Shown piece by piece: positions 51,144 to 60,412 of a stretch of DNA of 64,000 bases; the first letter of the stretch is position 1, and every line of letters begins with the position of its first letter. The notes under the pieces are model-generated. The model searched no databases and had not been told where the DNA came from. It saw only the letters and a list, made by a program, of their open reading frames with translations. Origin of the DNA: Sediminicola sp037203765 (GTDB lineage: Bacteria > Bacteroidota > Bacteroidia > Flavobacteriales > Flavobacteriaceae); the NCBI RefSeq assembly GCF_037203765.1, contig NZ_JBBCAS010000006.1, forward strand, positions 124,001 to 188,000. The letters are read 5' to 3'. The translations under genes and the position numbers were made by a program.

Positions 51144-53027
51144 ATGAAAAAATTTACATTTATTATCTTTAGTTGTCTCTCCTTGATGGTTATTTCAGAG
51201 GGATATGGGCAGGATAAAAAAGCAAAATCGGAGATGAAAAAGGTGCAGGAAGATAAAAAGGAGGTGGTTTACCAAGTGTTTACCCGTTTATTCGGAAATA
51301 CGAACACTACAAATAAACCATGGGGGACTATCCAAGAGAACGGTGTTGGCAAATTTGCCGATTTTACCGATCAGGCCTTAAAGGGGATCAAGAACCTAGG
51401 GGTCACTTATATTTGGTATACCGGGATTCCCCACCATGCTGTCATCAATGATTATACAGCCTATGGCATTTCCAACGATGATCCGGATGTGGTTAAAGGA
51501 AGGGCCGGTTCGCCCTATGCGGTCAAGGATTATTATAATGTAAACCCGGATCTGGCCACAGATCCTGCGCGCAGATTGGATGAGTTCAAGGAGCTTATAG
51601 AGCGGACCCATAAAAATGGACTGAAGGTCATCATTGATATTGTCCCCAACCACGTGGCCAGAAGATATGAAGGAAAGAACAATCCAAAAGGGGTGGTCGA
51701 CTTTGGTGCGGAGGACGATACGTCGGTAACCTATAAAAGAGACAATAATTTCTATTACAATCCAGGGGAGCCCTTTAAAGTACCCCATTGGGAGCACGGG
51801 TATGTGCCACTGGGCGGGGAGAATACAACTTCTGTAGATGGACATTTTGATGAGTTTCCGGCCAAATGGACAGGTAACGGCGCACGTTCCTCACAACCGG
51901 GATTCAACGATTGGTACGAGACCGTAAAGATCAATTATGGCATTACCCCGGATGGTGTACGTGAATTTGATTCCCTGCCGGAAGGATATGACAAGAAGGA
52001 TTATAAGGCCCATTTTGAGTTTTGGAAGGACAAGGATGTGCCCAATAGCTGGAAAAAATTTAGGGACATCGCCCTGTATTGGATTGAAATGGGGGTCGAT
52101 GGATTCCGATACGATATGGCGGAAATTGTGCCCGTTGAATTTTGGAGCTTTATGAACGCTACCATTAAAATGCAAAAACCGGATGCCTTTTTGATGGCCG
52201 AAGTTTACAATCCCAACTTATACAGGGACTATATCCATAAGGGAAAAATGGATTATCTGTATGACAAAGTAGGTTTGTACGATTCCTTGGTGCCCATTAT
52301 GAAAGGTTACGGGTGGACAGACCAGATCAACACCGTGCAGAATAGTATGTTGGATATAGAACACCATATGTTGCACTTTTTGGAAAATCATGACGAACTT
52401 CGTTTGCCAAGTCCGGAATTCGCCGGTAGTGCCGAAGTGGGAAAGCCGGCAATGGTACTTTCTGCTACCATCAGTACCTCTCCGACCATGATCTATTTCG
52501 GACAAGAGGTTGGTGAACCGGGGAAAGAAAACCCGGGATTCGGGAGTGCGGGACGTACCTCTATCTTCGATTATATCGGGGTGCCCCACTTACAAAGATG
52601 GGTGAACAATAAAAAATTTGATGGAGGAGCCTTGAGACCAGAGGAAAAAGAGTTAAGGGATTTCTACAAAAGATTGTTGAATTTTACCATTAAAAGTAGT
52701 GCCCTGATGGGTGAATATCAAGAGGTGCATTCTTTTAATAGGGCGCATACGGAATGGTACAATCACCGGGTGTTTTCCTTTGCCAGATGGTCAAAAACAG
52801 AAAAATTGGTCGTCGTTACAAATTTTGATGCCAACGACACCTTTGGTTTTAGTCTTGGACTGCCACCTGATCTAATAGAAAAATGGCAATTGAAGGACGG
52901 GGATTATTTATTGACAGACCAATTATACGGTGAAGCCAAGGCAGTGTTGCGTGTTAAACAAGGAAATGCAAGAATGCGTGTAGATCTCAAACCGTTGCAG
53001 TCGTTTATCTTTAGACTGGAAAAATGA
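51144..53027 (+). CDS. Secreted GH13 alpha-amylase-type enzyme
   Basis: This 627-residue protein has a signal peptide (MKKFTFIIFSCLSLMVISEG, YGQ); ATG 51144 is preferred over an upstream in-frame TTG at 51120. GH13 motifs are IIDIVPNHVAR (region I), DGFRYDMAEIVPVEFW (nucleophile Asp, about 321), FLMAEVYNPNLY (acid Glu, about 352), and LENHDELRL (about 416). A C-terminal beta domain follows (FSFARWSKTEKLVVVTNF). It probably degrades maltodextrins outside the cytoplasm. It is the last gene of the locus, 70 bases after the SusA-like gene, and ends at a terminator. Confidence 0.92.
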   Translation: MKKFTFIIFSCLSLMVISEGYGQDKKAKSEMKKVQEDKKEVVYQVFTRLFGNTNTTNKPWGTIQENGVGKFADFTDQALKGIKNLGVTYIWYTGIPHHAVINDYTAYGISNDDPDVVKGRAGSPYAVKDYYNVNPDLATDPARRLDEFKELIERTHKNGLKVIIDIVPNHVARRYEGKNNPKGVVDFGAEDDTSVTYKRDNNFYYNPGEPFKVPHWEHGYVPLGGENTTSVDGHFDEFPAKWTGNGARSSQPGFNDWYETVKINYGITPDGVREFDSLPEGYDKKDYKAHFEFWKDKDVPNSWKKFRDIALYWIEMGVDGFRYDMAEIVPVEFWSFMNATIKMQKPDAFLMAEVYNPNLYRDYIHKGKMDYLYDKVGLYDSLVPIMKGYGWTDQINTVQNSMLDIEHHMLHFLENHDELRLPSPEFAGSAEVGKPAMVLSATISTSPTMIYFGQEVGEPGKENPGFGSAGRTSIFDYIGVPHLQRWVNNKKFDGGALRPEEKELRDFYKRLLNFTIKSSALMGEYQEVHSFNRAHTEWYNHRVFSFARWSKTEKLVVVTNFDANDTFGFSLGLPPDLIEKWQLKDGDYLLTDQLYGEAKAVLRVKQGNARMRVDLKPLQSFIFRLEK

Positions 53028-53080
53028 TCTTAAGATTGGGCCAAGGCTTTTGTATGAAGTAAAATGGGCCATAGTAAATG

Positions 53081-53122
53081 AAAAAAAGGAGCTGGGGATT
53101 TTAAAACCACAGCTCCTTTTTT
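53081..53122. terminator. Bidirectional terminator after the amylase operon
   Basis: AAAAAAAGGAGCTG pairs with CAGCTCCTTTTTT, extended by GG/CC next to the loop. It ends the amylase operon on plus and the small membrane-protein gene on minus. Confidence 0.85.
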
Positions 53123-53130
53123 AATGGTAA

Positions 53131-53544
53131 TTAACGTGTTGTTTTTTGATAGACATATCCTATTACGGCTCCTATAATACCATAAAATACGATATCTATT
53201 ATCGCTTCCACCAAATGACCCGTCATATCCATCAGTTCAGAGGTACCATACCAGAGTAGGCCCATTCCCAAACCAACAAATATCCCAATCCATATTCCAA
53301 AGGCAAAGCCAGAGGCCGCACCATAATTTCCTGCAGCCCATTTGCTGTACAGGGTGCTTATGGCAAAAGTGCCGATCAAATTGCCCAAGGCTATGAACAA
53401 CATATCTGGTGGATCTTTCATAATACTATTTGTGGCATGGACTTCAAAGAACGAGACCGTAGCTACTCCCCAAATGGCATATCCCAACAAGAACATGGTC
53501 AGGAACCCCAAAATTGTGGCCAATACGTTTGATTTTGAAAACAT
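53131..53544 (-). CDS. Four-helix membrane protein of unknown function
   Basis: This 137-residue protein has about four hydrophobic segments: ILGFLTMFLLGYAIWGVATV, MLFIALGNLIGTFAISTL, FAFGIWIGIFVGLGMGLLWY and AIIDIVFYGIIGAVIGYVY. It recalls hypothetical membrane proteins common in flavobacteria. No function is assigned. It ends at the terminator shared with the amylase operon. A TATATTTA-like -7 element may lie about 40 bases upstream of its ATG. Confidence 0.75.
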   Translation of the reverse strand: MFSKSNVLATILGFLTMFLLGYAIWGVATVSFFEVHATNSIMKDPPDMLFIALGNLIGTFAISTLYSKWAAGNYGAASGFAFGIWIGIFVGLGMGLLWYGTSELMDMTGHLVEAIIDIVFYGIIGAVIGYVYQKTTR

Positions 53545-53713
53545 AGTTTATTGATTTAATTGGTTATGGTTACTTAAATATAGTTAATAATATTTTCGGT
53601 ATTTATAATAAATTAACAAATAGGATAGCTTAAAAGATAACATCACTCTTGTTGTTTGCGACATGTCTTAAGAATCAATAAAATTCTAATAGTGTTAATT
53701 CCATTTCAAATTG

Positions 53714-53721
53714 TATTTTTG
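53714..53721 (+). promoter_or_regulatory. -7 element of the GDPD promoter
   Basis: TATTTTTG matches TAnnTTTG exactly, with an expected start near 53727, 17 bases before the ATG. Confidence 0.55.
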
Positions 53722-53743
53722 ATGCTCATTAAAATTGTTAAAA

Positions 53744-54496
53744 ATGAAAGTCTTTCGTTTTCTCTTGGGCCTATGTTGCCTACTGATCTTATCCAATTGT
53801 AAAAAAATGAACGAAACCTTAGTAATAGGACATAGAGGAGCCATGGGCCATGAAACAGAGAATACCCTAGCTTCTGTACAAAAAGCACTGGACTTGGGGG
53901 TAGACATGATAGAGATCGATGTCTTCAAGGTTAAAAGTGGGGAGATTGTGGTATTCCATGACGAAACCCTGGAGAGACTCTCTAATGCCGGCGGTAGCAT
54001 TGAGGATTACAATATATTTGATCTTAAACAGGTGATCTTGGACGGTAACCACAGAATACCCATGTTACAGGATGTCTTGAAACTGATAGACCATAAGGTG
54101 CCGTTGAACATTGAATTAAAAGGAGCAGGAACTGCCGACCGTGTCAACTTTATAATTGAGTATTATGTAAAGGAAAGGGGTTGGAAACTACAGGATTTCC
54201 TGATTTCCAGTTTTAATTGGGATGAATTGAGGGACATGCGCAAATTGAACAAAGATATAGCCATAGCAGTCCTTACCGATGGCAATCCATCAGAGGCCAT
54301 TCCAGTGGCCAAAGAACTCGGTGCGGTCGCCATCAATCCGGCCTACAATACGCTGAACGAAGAAAAAGTAGAGGAAATAAAGGCCGCTGGGTTCAAAATA
54401 TATACCTATACCGTAAACGAGCCTGAGGATATTGAAAATATGAAAGATTTGGGAGTGGACGGTATTTTTACAAACTTTCCAGAACGGATGCGTTAA
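53744..54496 (+). CDS. Glycerophosphodiester phosphodiesterase family lipoprotein
   Basis: This 250-residue lipoprotein (MKVFRFLLGLCCLLILSNC) hydrolyses glycerophosphodiesters to glycerol 3-phosphate and an alcohol, judging by its family. GDPD motifs are VIGHRGAMGHETENT (His and Arg), DLGVDMIEIDVFKVKSGEIV (metal-binding Glu/Asp), VVFHDETLERL (His), and LNIELKG. The C-terminal DLGVDGIFTNFPERM completes the TIM barrel. An upstream TTG at 53735 is in frame but the ATG gives a proper signal peptide. Its stop overlaps the next gene start as TAATG. Confidence 0.9.
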   Translation: MKVFRFLLGLCCLLILSNCKKMNETLVIGHRGAMGHETENTLASVQKALDLGVDMIEIDVFKVKSGEIVVFHDETLERLSNAGGSIEDYNIFDLKQVILDGNHRIPMLQDVLKLIDHKVPLNIELKGAGTADRVNFIIEYYVKERGWKLQDFLISSFNWDELRDMRKLNKDIAIAVLTDGNPSEAIPVAKELGAVAINPAYNTLNEEKVEEIKAAGFKIYTYTVNEPEDIENMKDLGVDGIFTNFPERMR

Positions 54497-55761
54497 TGTA
54501 TGATGTTGTAATTATTGGGGGTGGTGCAGCAGGTTTCTTTGCGGCCATCCAAATGGCAGAGGAAGATCCCGGTTTAAAAATAGTTCTTTTGGAGCGTGGG
54601 AAGGAAGTCCTTTCCAAAGTAAAGATATCCGGTGGCGGAAGATGTAACGTGACCCATGCCGAGTTTGATCCAGGTGAATTGGTACATCATTATCCCAGGG
54701 GCGAAAAAGAATTGTTAGGGCCCTTCCATACGTTTTGCAGTGGGGATACCATGGCATTTTTTGAGCGTAGGGGCGTACCTTTGAAAATTGAGGAAGACGG
54801 TCGTATGTTTCCAGTTTCCAATAGTTCACAGACCATAATAGATTGTTTTTTGAATGAAGTTGGCCGTTTGGGAATAACGGTCCTAAAGAACAGTTCGGTT
54901 ACGGCCATCACAAGATCGGACCATGGATTTACAATCCAATCCATTAAAGCAGAATATCGGGCCAAAAAAATATTGGTGGCAACAGGCAGTAACCCCAAAA
55001 TTTGGAAGATGCTCGAGAATATGGGGCACTCCATTGTACCTCCCGTGCCCTCGCTCTTTACCTTCAATATAAAGGACGAACGTATTTCGGGTATTCCCGG
55101 TGTAAGTACCCATGCTATGGTTGAGGTATTGCCACAGAATCCCATAGGTTCCAAGGTAAACATTCCCCTTAAGAGTAAAGTGCCACAACAGTCCAACCTA
55201 CAATCGGAAGGTCCATTGCTTATCACCCACTGGGGAATGAGCGGGCCTGCAATTTTAAAATTGTCTGCCTGGGGTGCCAGGGTGCTGCACGATTACCATT
55301 ATAAATTCAAAATACGGGTGAACTGGTTGCCGGCCTATCATGAAGGCGCTGTGTTCCAGCAGCTTTTGACCATCAAGGAAATTGAGGCAAAAAAGACCGT
55401 TTTGCGAACCACTGCCTTTGAAATCCCAAAAAGGTTATGGATCAATCTGGTAAAGGCTGCTGGGATTTCAGATAAGACCAAATGGGCTGATATTGCTAAG
55501 AACGATTTACAGGAATTGAGCTTGCAGTTGGTAGGTTCCGAATTCTCGGTAGATGGGAAAAGTACTTTTAAAGAGGAATTTGTTACCGCGGGAGGTATAG
55601 ACCTAAAGGAAATAAATTTCAAGACCTATGAAAGTAAAATTGTGCCTGGCCTCTATTTTGCTGGTGAAGTCATGGATGTAGATGCCATTACGGGAGGTTT
55701 CAATTTTCAAAATGCATGGACGGGTGCTTTCATTGCAGCCAAAGCAATAGCTGCTAACTAA
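54496..55761 (+). CDS. BaiN/HI0933-type FAD-dependent oxidoreductase
   Basis: This 421-residue cytoplasmic flavoprotein starts with DVVIIGGGAAGFFAAIQMAE (FAD-binding GxGxxG) and contains KVKISGGGRCNVTHAE, typical of the HI0933/BaiN family. Later blocks are LITHWGMSGPAILKLSAWGA, FVTAGGIDLKEINFKTYES and GLYFAGEVMDVDAITGGFNFQ. The substrate is unknown for most members (annotations include aminoacetone oxidase and 3-dehydro-bile acid reductase). It is coupled to the GDPD gene by one overlapping base. Confidence 0.9.
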   Translation: MYDVVIIGGGAAGFFAAIQMAEEDPGLKIVLLERGKEVLSKVKISGGGRCNVTHAEFDPGELVHHYPRGEKELLGPFHTFCSGDTMAFFERRGVPLKIEEDGRMFPVSNSSQTIIDCFLNEVGRLGITVLKNSSVTAITRSDHGFTIQSIKAEYRAKKILVATGSNPKIWKMLENMGHSIVPPVPSLFTFNIKDERISGIPGVSTHAMVEVLPQNPIGSKVNIPLKSKVPQQSNLQSEGPLLITHWGMSGPAILKLSAWGARVLHDYHYKFKIRVNWLPAYHEGAVFQQLLTIKEIEAKKTVLRTTAFEIPKRLWINLVKAAGISDKTKWADIAKNDLQELSLQLVGSEFSVDGKSTFKEEFVTAGGIDLKEINFKTYESKIVPGLYFAGEVMDVDAITGGFNFQNAWTGAFIAAKAIAAN

Positions 55762-55788
55762 TTAACAATATCCTTGCCAAGTGCCAGC

Positions 55789-56262
55789 TTAATTTAATTC
55801 CCAAATCTTATAGTTCAGAACAGTTGCAAAACACACCCAAAGGAAATAGGGGATCAATAAATATGCTGCCGTTCTATGTACTACCTTGAACCATTTGATG
55901 GTCAAAACGATTAATACCAGTAGAGCCAAAATGATCAAGAGGGCCATCAAAGGATTCTGAAAACCAAAGAAAACAATGCTCCATAGGGCATTGAGCAGTA
56001 ATTGGAAACCAAAATGGTACAAGGCCGTTTTTACCCAAACATGATAGAAACCCCTTGCCCAGACCAGCCCTGCCGCTACGCCCATCATAATATAGAGCAC
56101 GGTCCAAACCGGCGCAAAGATCCAATTTGGTGGGTTGAAGCTTGGCTTTTTCAAGGTTACATACCAATCATTTATGGAGGACTGGGTCGCAAAACTGGAT
56201 AAAAATCCAATAAGCAGACAAACCGTAACGCAGATGGTAATGTAGTATAATCTTTTTTTCAA
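55789..56262 (-). CDS. tspO: TspO/MBR-family membrane protein
   Basis: This 157-residue protein has five predicted membrane helices and the TspO motifs KKPSFNPPNWIFAPVWTVLYIMM (landmark PPNWIFAPVWTVLY), LNALWSIVFFGFQNP, and PYFLWVCFATVLNYKIW. The family binds tetrapyrroles and is linked to redox and stress signalling. It lies in reverse orientation between the flavoprotein and the mevalonate genes, sharing no operon. Length is typical. Confidence 0.92.
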   Translation of the reverse strand: MKKRLYYITICVTVCLLIGFLSSFATQSSINDWYVTLKKPSFNPPNWIFAPVWTVLYIMMGVAAGLVWARGFYHVWVKTALYHFGFQLLLNALWSIVFFGFQNPLMALLIILALLVLIVLTIKWFKVVHRTAAYLLIPYFLWVCFATVLNYKIWELN

Positions 56263-56330
56263 AATTTGGCTGTAAGACCCTAAAATAGTAATTTATTTTA
56301 TTCGGGACCATCGTAAAACACCTTAAAAAC

Positions 56331-56338
56331 TATCTTTG
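56331..56338 (+). promoter_or_regulatory. -7 element of the mevalonate operon
   Basis: TATCTTTG matches TAnnTTTG. The expected start near 56344 leaves about 12 bases before the ATG at 56356. Confidence 0.55.
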
Positions 56339-56355
56339 CAAAAACTTTTCATTAA

Positions 56356-57438
56356 ATGATAGGAACAGACTTCGTCCCTTCGGCCTATTCAAATTCAGTG
56401 GCCAAAGGTAAGATCACGTGGAAATCACCAAGCAATATTGCGCTAGTGAAATATTGGGGCAAGAAAGAGAACCAGATTCCAGCGAATCCTTCCGTCAGTT
56501 TTACCCTGGACACCTGTGCCACGACCACAACAGTAACGTATCGCAAATTGGAAGAAGAAGGTAAAGATTACTCCTTTGATCTCTTCTTCGAAGGAGAGCC
56601 CAAGGAATCGTTCAGGCCAAAAATCTTGACCTTTTTTAAGCGGGTGGAACACTACCTGCCTTTTTTAAAATCCTATCATTTTACCATTGATACCTCCAAT
56701 TCCTTTCCCCATAGCAGTGGTATTGCTTCCTCGGCAAGTGGAATGAGTGCTCTAGCCCTATGTTTGATGAGCATTGAAAAGGAATTGCAACCAGAAATGG
56801 ACCCAGGGCATTTCAATAGGAAAGCTTCGTTCCTGGCCCGTTTGGGCTCGGGCAGTGCCTGCAGAAGTATAGAAGGCGATCTAATGCAATGGGGATTGCA
56901 TAAGGATACCCAAGGAAGCTCCAATGAATATGCCATCAAATACCCCTTTCCGGTCCACGATGTATTCAAGAATTATCAGGATACTATTTTATTGGTGGAT
57001 AAAGGGCAAAAACAAGTCAGTAGTACCGTAGGGCACGACCTAATGCATGGGCACCCCTTCGCGGAACAGCGATTTTTACAGGCACATGCCAATCTCACCA
57101 AATTACAGGATGTTTTTGCCCAAGGTGACCTGAATGGGTTCATAGAGATCGTGGAAAGTGAAGCGCTTACGCTACACGCCATGATGATGACCAGTTTGCC
57201 CTATTTTATTTTGATGAAGCCCCATACCTTGGAAATCATCAATAAAATTTGGGCCTTTAGGGAGCGGACCAATACCCACGTATGTTTTACCCTCGATGCA
57301 GGGGCCAACGTGCACGTTTTATATCCTGAGTCAGAGCAGGAAATAGTTTATCAATTTATTAAGAATGAGTTGGTTGCATATTGTGAAAACGGGCAGTATA
57401 TTTGCGATACAATTGGATATGGAGCCAAAAAGATGTAA
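56356..57438 (+). CDS. mvaD: Diphosphomevalonate decarboxylase
   Basis: This 360-residue GHMP-superfamily enzyme converts diphosphomevalonate to isopentenyl diphosphate. It has WKSPSNIALVKYWGKKENQIPANPSVSFTL (landmark NIALVKYWGK), the glycine/serine loop SSGIASSASGMSALAL, and FLARLGSGSACRSIEGDLMQW, which includes the family-specific Arg and the DLM segment. The C-terminal CFTLDAGANVHVLYPE fits too. It is the first gene of a mevalonate/prenyl cluster (mvaD-mvk-ubiA) and has its own -7 element. Confidence 0.94.
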   Translation: MIGTDFVPSAYSNSVAKGKITWKSPSNIALVKYWGKKENQIPANPSVSFTLDTCATTTTVTYRKLEEEGKDYSFDLFFEGEPKESFRPKILTFFKRVEHYLPFLKSYHFTIDTSNSFPHSSGIASSASGMSALALCLMSIEKELQPEMDPGHFNRKASFLARLGSGSACRSIEGDLMQWGLHKDTQGSSNEYAIKYPFPVHDVFKNYQDTILLVDKGQKQVSSTVGHDLMHGHPFAEQRFLQAHANLTKLQDVFAQGDLNGFIEIVESEALTLHAMMMTSLPYFILMKPHTLEIINKIWAFRERTNTHVCFTLDAGANVHVLYPESEQEIVYQFIKNELVAYCENGQYICDTIGYGAKKM

Positions 57439-57510
57439 ATTAATATCATTATTGGCGAAATAAGGCGTTATTTGTATATCGCTTTTAAGATCCAATTTTT
57501 TAAAAAGGCT

Positions 57511-58449
57511 ATGAAAGGACCATTATTTTACTCTAAAATTTTACTTTTTGGGGAATACGGGATTATAAAGGACTCTAAAGGACTTTCCATTCCCTATAAT
57601 TTCTTCAAGGGCGCCCTAAAAACAAGCAAGAATCTTACGGAAATTGCAAAGAAATCCAATGAGAGCCTGAGGGCATTTGCGCTGTATTTGGAAAAAGTGC
57701 AGGTTGAAAATCCGGAATTGGTAAAATTTGATCTCGAATCACTGAATGAGGATATTGCCAATGGCATGTATTTTGACAGTTCCATACCGCAAGGTTATGG
57801 AGTGGGTAGCAGTGGAGCCCTTGTTGCAGCCATTTATGATAAATACGCTGTAGAAAAGATTACGGTCCTGGAAAATTTAACCCGGGAAAAATTACTCACC
57901 TTGAAGTCCATTTTTGGAACTATGGAATCCTTTTTCCATGGCAAGTCTTCCGGTTTGGATCCCTTGAACAGTTATTTAAGCTTACCGATCTTGATAAATT
58001 CAAAGGACAATATAGAATCTACCAGTATACCTTCCCAAAACTTGGAAGGTAAAGGCGCAGTATTCTTATTGGATAGCGGTATCATTGGAGAAACCGCGCC
58101 TATGGTTCAGATCTTCATGGAGCAAATGAAGCAGGACGGTTTTAGGAATATGCTGAAAGATCAGTTCATTAAACATACAGATGCCTGTGTGGAAGATTTT
58201 ATCAGTGGTAACATGAAATCACTTTTTGGAAATCTGAAGCAGCTCTCCAACGTGGTGCTGGACAATTTTAAACCTATGATTCCTGCTGAATTCCACAAAC
58301 TTTGGAAGAACGGCATAGAAACCAACGATTATTACCTTAAGCTTTGCGGTTCAGGTGGCGGTGGTTATATTTTAGGTTTTACCCAAGATATTGATAAAGC
58401 AAAAAAAGCATTGCAAGGTTATAAGTTGGAAGTGGTCTATAACTTCTAA
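57511..58449 (+). CDS. mvk: Mevalonate kinase
   Basis: This 312-residue GHMP kinase phosphorylates mevalonate. It starts with SKILLFGEYGIIKDSKGLS, and has the phosphate-binding loop SSIPQGYGVGSSGALVAAI (about residues 89-107), FHGKSSGLDPLNSYL with the catalytic Asp, and LCGSGGGGYILGF near the C terminus. The ATG at 57511 follows an in-frame TTG (57472) and gives the standard N terminus. It lies 72 bases after mvaD. Together they cover part of the mevalonate route to isopentenyl diphosphate; the phosphomevalonate kinase is not in this window. Confidence 0.9.
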   Translation: MKGPLFYSKILLFGEYGIIKDSKGLSIPYNFFKGALKTSKNLTEIAKKSNESLRAFALYLEKVQVENPELVKFDLESLNEDIANGMYFDSSIPQGYGVGSSGALVAAIYDKYAVEKITVLENLTREKLLTLKSIFGTMESFFHGKSSGLDPLNSYLSLPILINSKDNIESTSIPSQNLEGKGAVFLLDSGIIGETAPMVQIFMEQMKQDGFRNMLKDQFIKHTDACVEDFISGNMKSLFGNLKQLSNVVLDNFKPMIPAEFHKLWKNGIETNDYYLKLCGSGGGGYILGFTQDIDKAKKALQGYKLEVVYNF

Positions 58450-58459
58450 GGTTTGAACC

Positions 58460-59365
58460 ATGCTTAGTAGAAAGAACAAGCTCCTTTTATTAAAGATCTT
58501 GAGTCTTGTTTCCGTGGTACGTGGATACAATATTCTTATGATTGTATTTGCCCAATACCTGGCATCCATATATATTTTGGCACCAGATCTGCCCTTGAGA
58601 AGGGTTGTCTTCGATATCAACCTCTTTGTTTTGGTCACCGCTTCTGCCCTGGTAATCGCTGGGGGGTATATCATCAACAATTTTTATGATGCAGAAAAGG
58701 ATTTGATCAACAAACCCAGAAAGACGATGTTGGACCGATTGGTAAGTCAGCGGACGAAGCTGACCACCTATTTTGTACTCAACTTCCTTTCGGTCTTTTT
58801 GGCGAGTTATGTATCCTTTAAGGCAGTTGTTTTCTTTTCGGCCTATATATTTGGGATCTGGTTATACTCCCATAAATTGAAGAAGGTGCCCTTTGTAGGC
58901 AATATGGTATCCGCTATTCTGGCCATTACACCCTTTTTTATCGTGTTTGTCCATTACAAAAATTTTGAAGCCCAAATTTTCGTACATGCCGTTTTTCTGT
59001 TCCTATTGATATTGGCCAGGGAAATGATCAAGGATATGGAGAACATGGCCGGGGATTTGGCACAGAACTACAAGACCATCCCTATTCTGTATGGGGAGGT
59101 TTTTTCCAAGGTTGGCATCAGTATTCTGGTGGCTCTAACCTTGGTGCCCTCGTTATTGCTGATTACCTCTTTTGATGTGGGATACATGTACATTTACTTC
59201 ATGGGGGCAATTGTTTTATTGCTCTTCTTTCTGGTGCTGCTGTGGAAATCCAATAGCAGGAAGCATTACGTATGGCTCCATAATATCCTAAAATTGATCA
59301 TCATCGTAGGGGTGTTCAGTATCTTGTTGATCGATGTTGATATGGTATTAAATAGAATATTCTAA
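58460..59365 (+). CDS. UbiA-type prenyltransferase, GGGP geranylgeranyltransferase-like
   Basis: This 301-residue inner-membrane protein has about eight to nine membrane segments and both Asp-rich motifs of the UbiA superfamily: NNFYDAEKDLINKPRKT (about residue 73) and REMIKDMENMAGDLAQNYKT (about 190). They bind prenyl diphosphate through Mg2+. Flavobacterial members in this position are usually annotated as geranylgeranylglycerol-phosphate geranylgeranyltransferase. A quinone or other prenyl acceptor remains possible. It lies ten bases after mvk, and its stop overlaps the nitrilase start as TAATG. Confidence 0.85.
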   Translation: MLSRKNKLLLLKILSLVSVVRGYNILMIVFAQYLASIYILAPDLPLRRVVFDINLFVLVTASALVIAGGYIINNFYDAEKDLINKPRKTMLDRLVSQRTKLTTYFVLNFLSVFLASYVSFKAVVFFSAYIFGIWLYSHKLKKVPFVGNMVSAILAITPFFIVFVHYKNFEAQIFVHAVFLFLLILAREMIKDMENMAGDLAQNYKTIPILYGEVFSKVGISILVALTLVPSLLLITSFDVGYMYIYFMGAIVLLLFFLVLLWKSNSRKHYVWLHNILKLIIIVGVFSILLIDVDMVLNRIF

Positions 59366-60315
59366 TGGAAAACTTGCTGAAAGTCGCCCTAGCGCAAATT
59401 AGTCCCATATGGCTGAACAAAAAGGCCACGCTTCAAAAAATAGAAGATACCCTCCTAGAAGCTTCTTCCCAAAAAGCGGAATTGGTTGTCTTTGGGGAGG
59501 CACTTTTGCCTGGATATCCATTTTGGTTGGCACTGACCAACGGTGCTGCTTGGGATTTGAAGATAAATAAGGAAATACACGCCCATTATGTGCGGAATGC
59601 CATACAGGTAGAAGCAGGAGAATTGGATTCTATTTGCGCCTTGGCCAGGGAAAATAAGTTGGCCATTTATTTGGGTGTCATGGAGCGTGCCAAGGATAGG
59701 GGAGGTCATAGTATTTATTGTTCGTTGGTCTATATCAGTGCCTTGGGTGAGATAAAGTCCGTTCATCGAAAACTACAACCTACGTATGACGAAAGGTTGA
59801 CATGGGCACAGGGAGATGGGAATGGCCTTCGGGTACATCGCTTAAAACAATTCACCGTTGGGGGACTTAATTGTTGGGAAAATTGGATGCCATTACCTAG
59901 AGCGGCACTTTACGGGCAGGGAGAGAATTTACATATTGCTGTTTGGCCTGGCAATGAAGTAAATACTAAAGACATCACTAGATTTATAGCGAGGGAATCC
60001 AGGAGTTATGTCATTTCCGTGAGCTCATTGATGAAAAAGGCTGATTTTCCTGAGGACACCCCTTATTTAAAGGAAATATTGGAAAAGGCCCCCGATATTC
60101 TCGGCAATGGGGGATCGTGTATCGCTGGTCCCGATGGCCAATGGATATTGGAACCTGTGGTAGACGCCGAGGGATTGATCTACCAAACACTAGATTTTAA
60201 TAGGGTCTATGAAGAGCGCCAAAATTTTGATCCTTCAGGTCATTATTCCAGGCCCGATGTCACGAAGCTTTATGTGAACAGGGAGCGCCAATCCACCATA
60301 GAGTTTAAGGATTAA
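59365..60315 (+). CDS. Nitrilase/carbon-nitrogen hydrolase
   Basis: This 316-residue cytoplasmic protein has the catalytic Glu-Lys-Cys of the nitrilase superfamily: VVFGEALLPGYPFW (Glu, about 44), HRKLQPTYDERLTWAQGDG (Lys, about 134), and GGLNCWENWMPLPRAALY (Cys, about 169). PGYPFW and CWEN fit the true nitrilase branch (R-CN to acid and ammonia), close to aliphatic nitrilases. The substrate is unknown. It overlaps the prenyltransferase stop by one base, which makes it part of the mevalonate/prenyl operon despite no obvious link. Confidence 0.88.
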   Translation: MENLLKVALAQISPIWLNKKATLQKIEDTLLEASSQKAELVVFGEALLPGYPFWLALTNGAAWDLKINKEIHAHYVRNAIQVEAGELDSICALARENKLAIYLGVMERAKDRGGHSIYCSLVYISALGEIKSVHRKLQPTYDERLTWAQGDGNGLRVHRLKQFTVGGLNCWENWMPLPRAALYGQGENLHIAVWPGNEVNTKDITRFIARESRSYVISVSSLMKKADFPEDTPYLKEILEKAPDILGNGGSCIAGPDGQWILEPVVDAEGLIYQTLDFNRVYEERQNFDPSGHYSRPDVTKLYVNRERQSTIEFKD

Positions 60316-60378
60316 TTCACCCGTCATAGCTTAACCAACTATATAAAAGGTAATTGCTGTAATCCTGAATTTCCTTTG

Positions 60379-60386
60379 TACCTTTG
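60379..60386 (+). promoter_or_regulatory. -7 element of the rluB-type gene
   Basis: TACCTTTG matches TAnnTTTG, and the expected start near 60392 is about 21 bases before the ATG. A TTG at 60354-60356 is a possible -33 element. Confidence 0.55.
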
Positions 60387-60412
60387 TGGAAATATTTTAG
60401 TAGATAATACGT

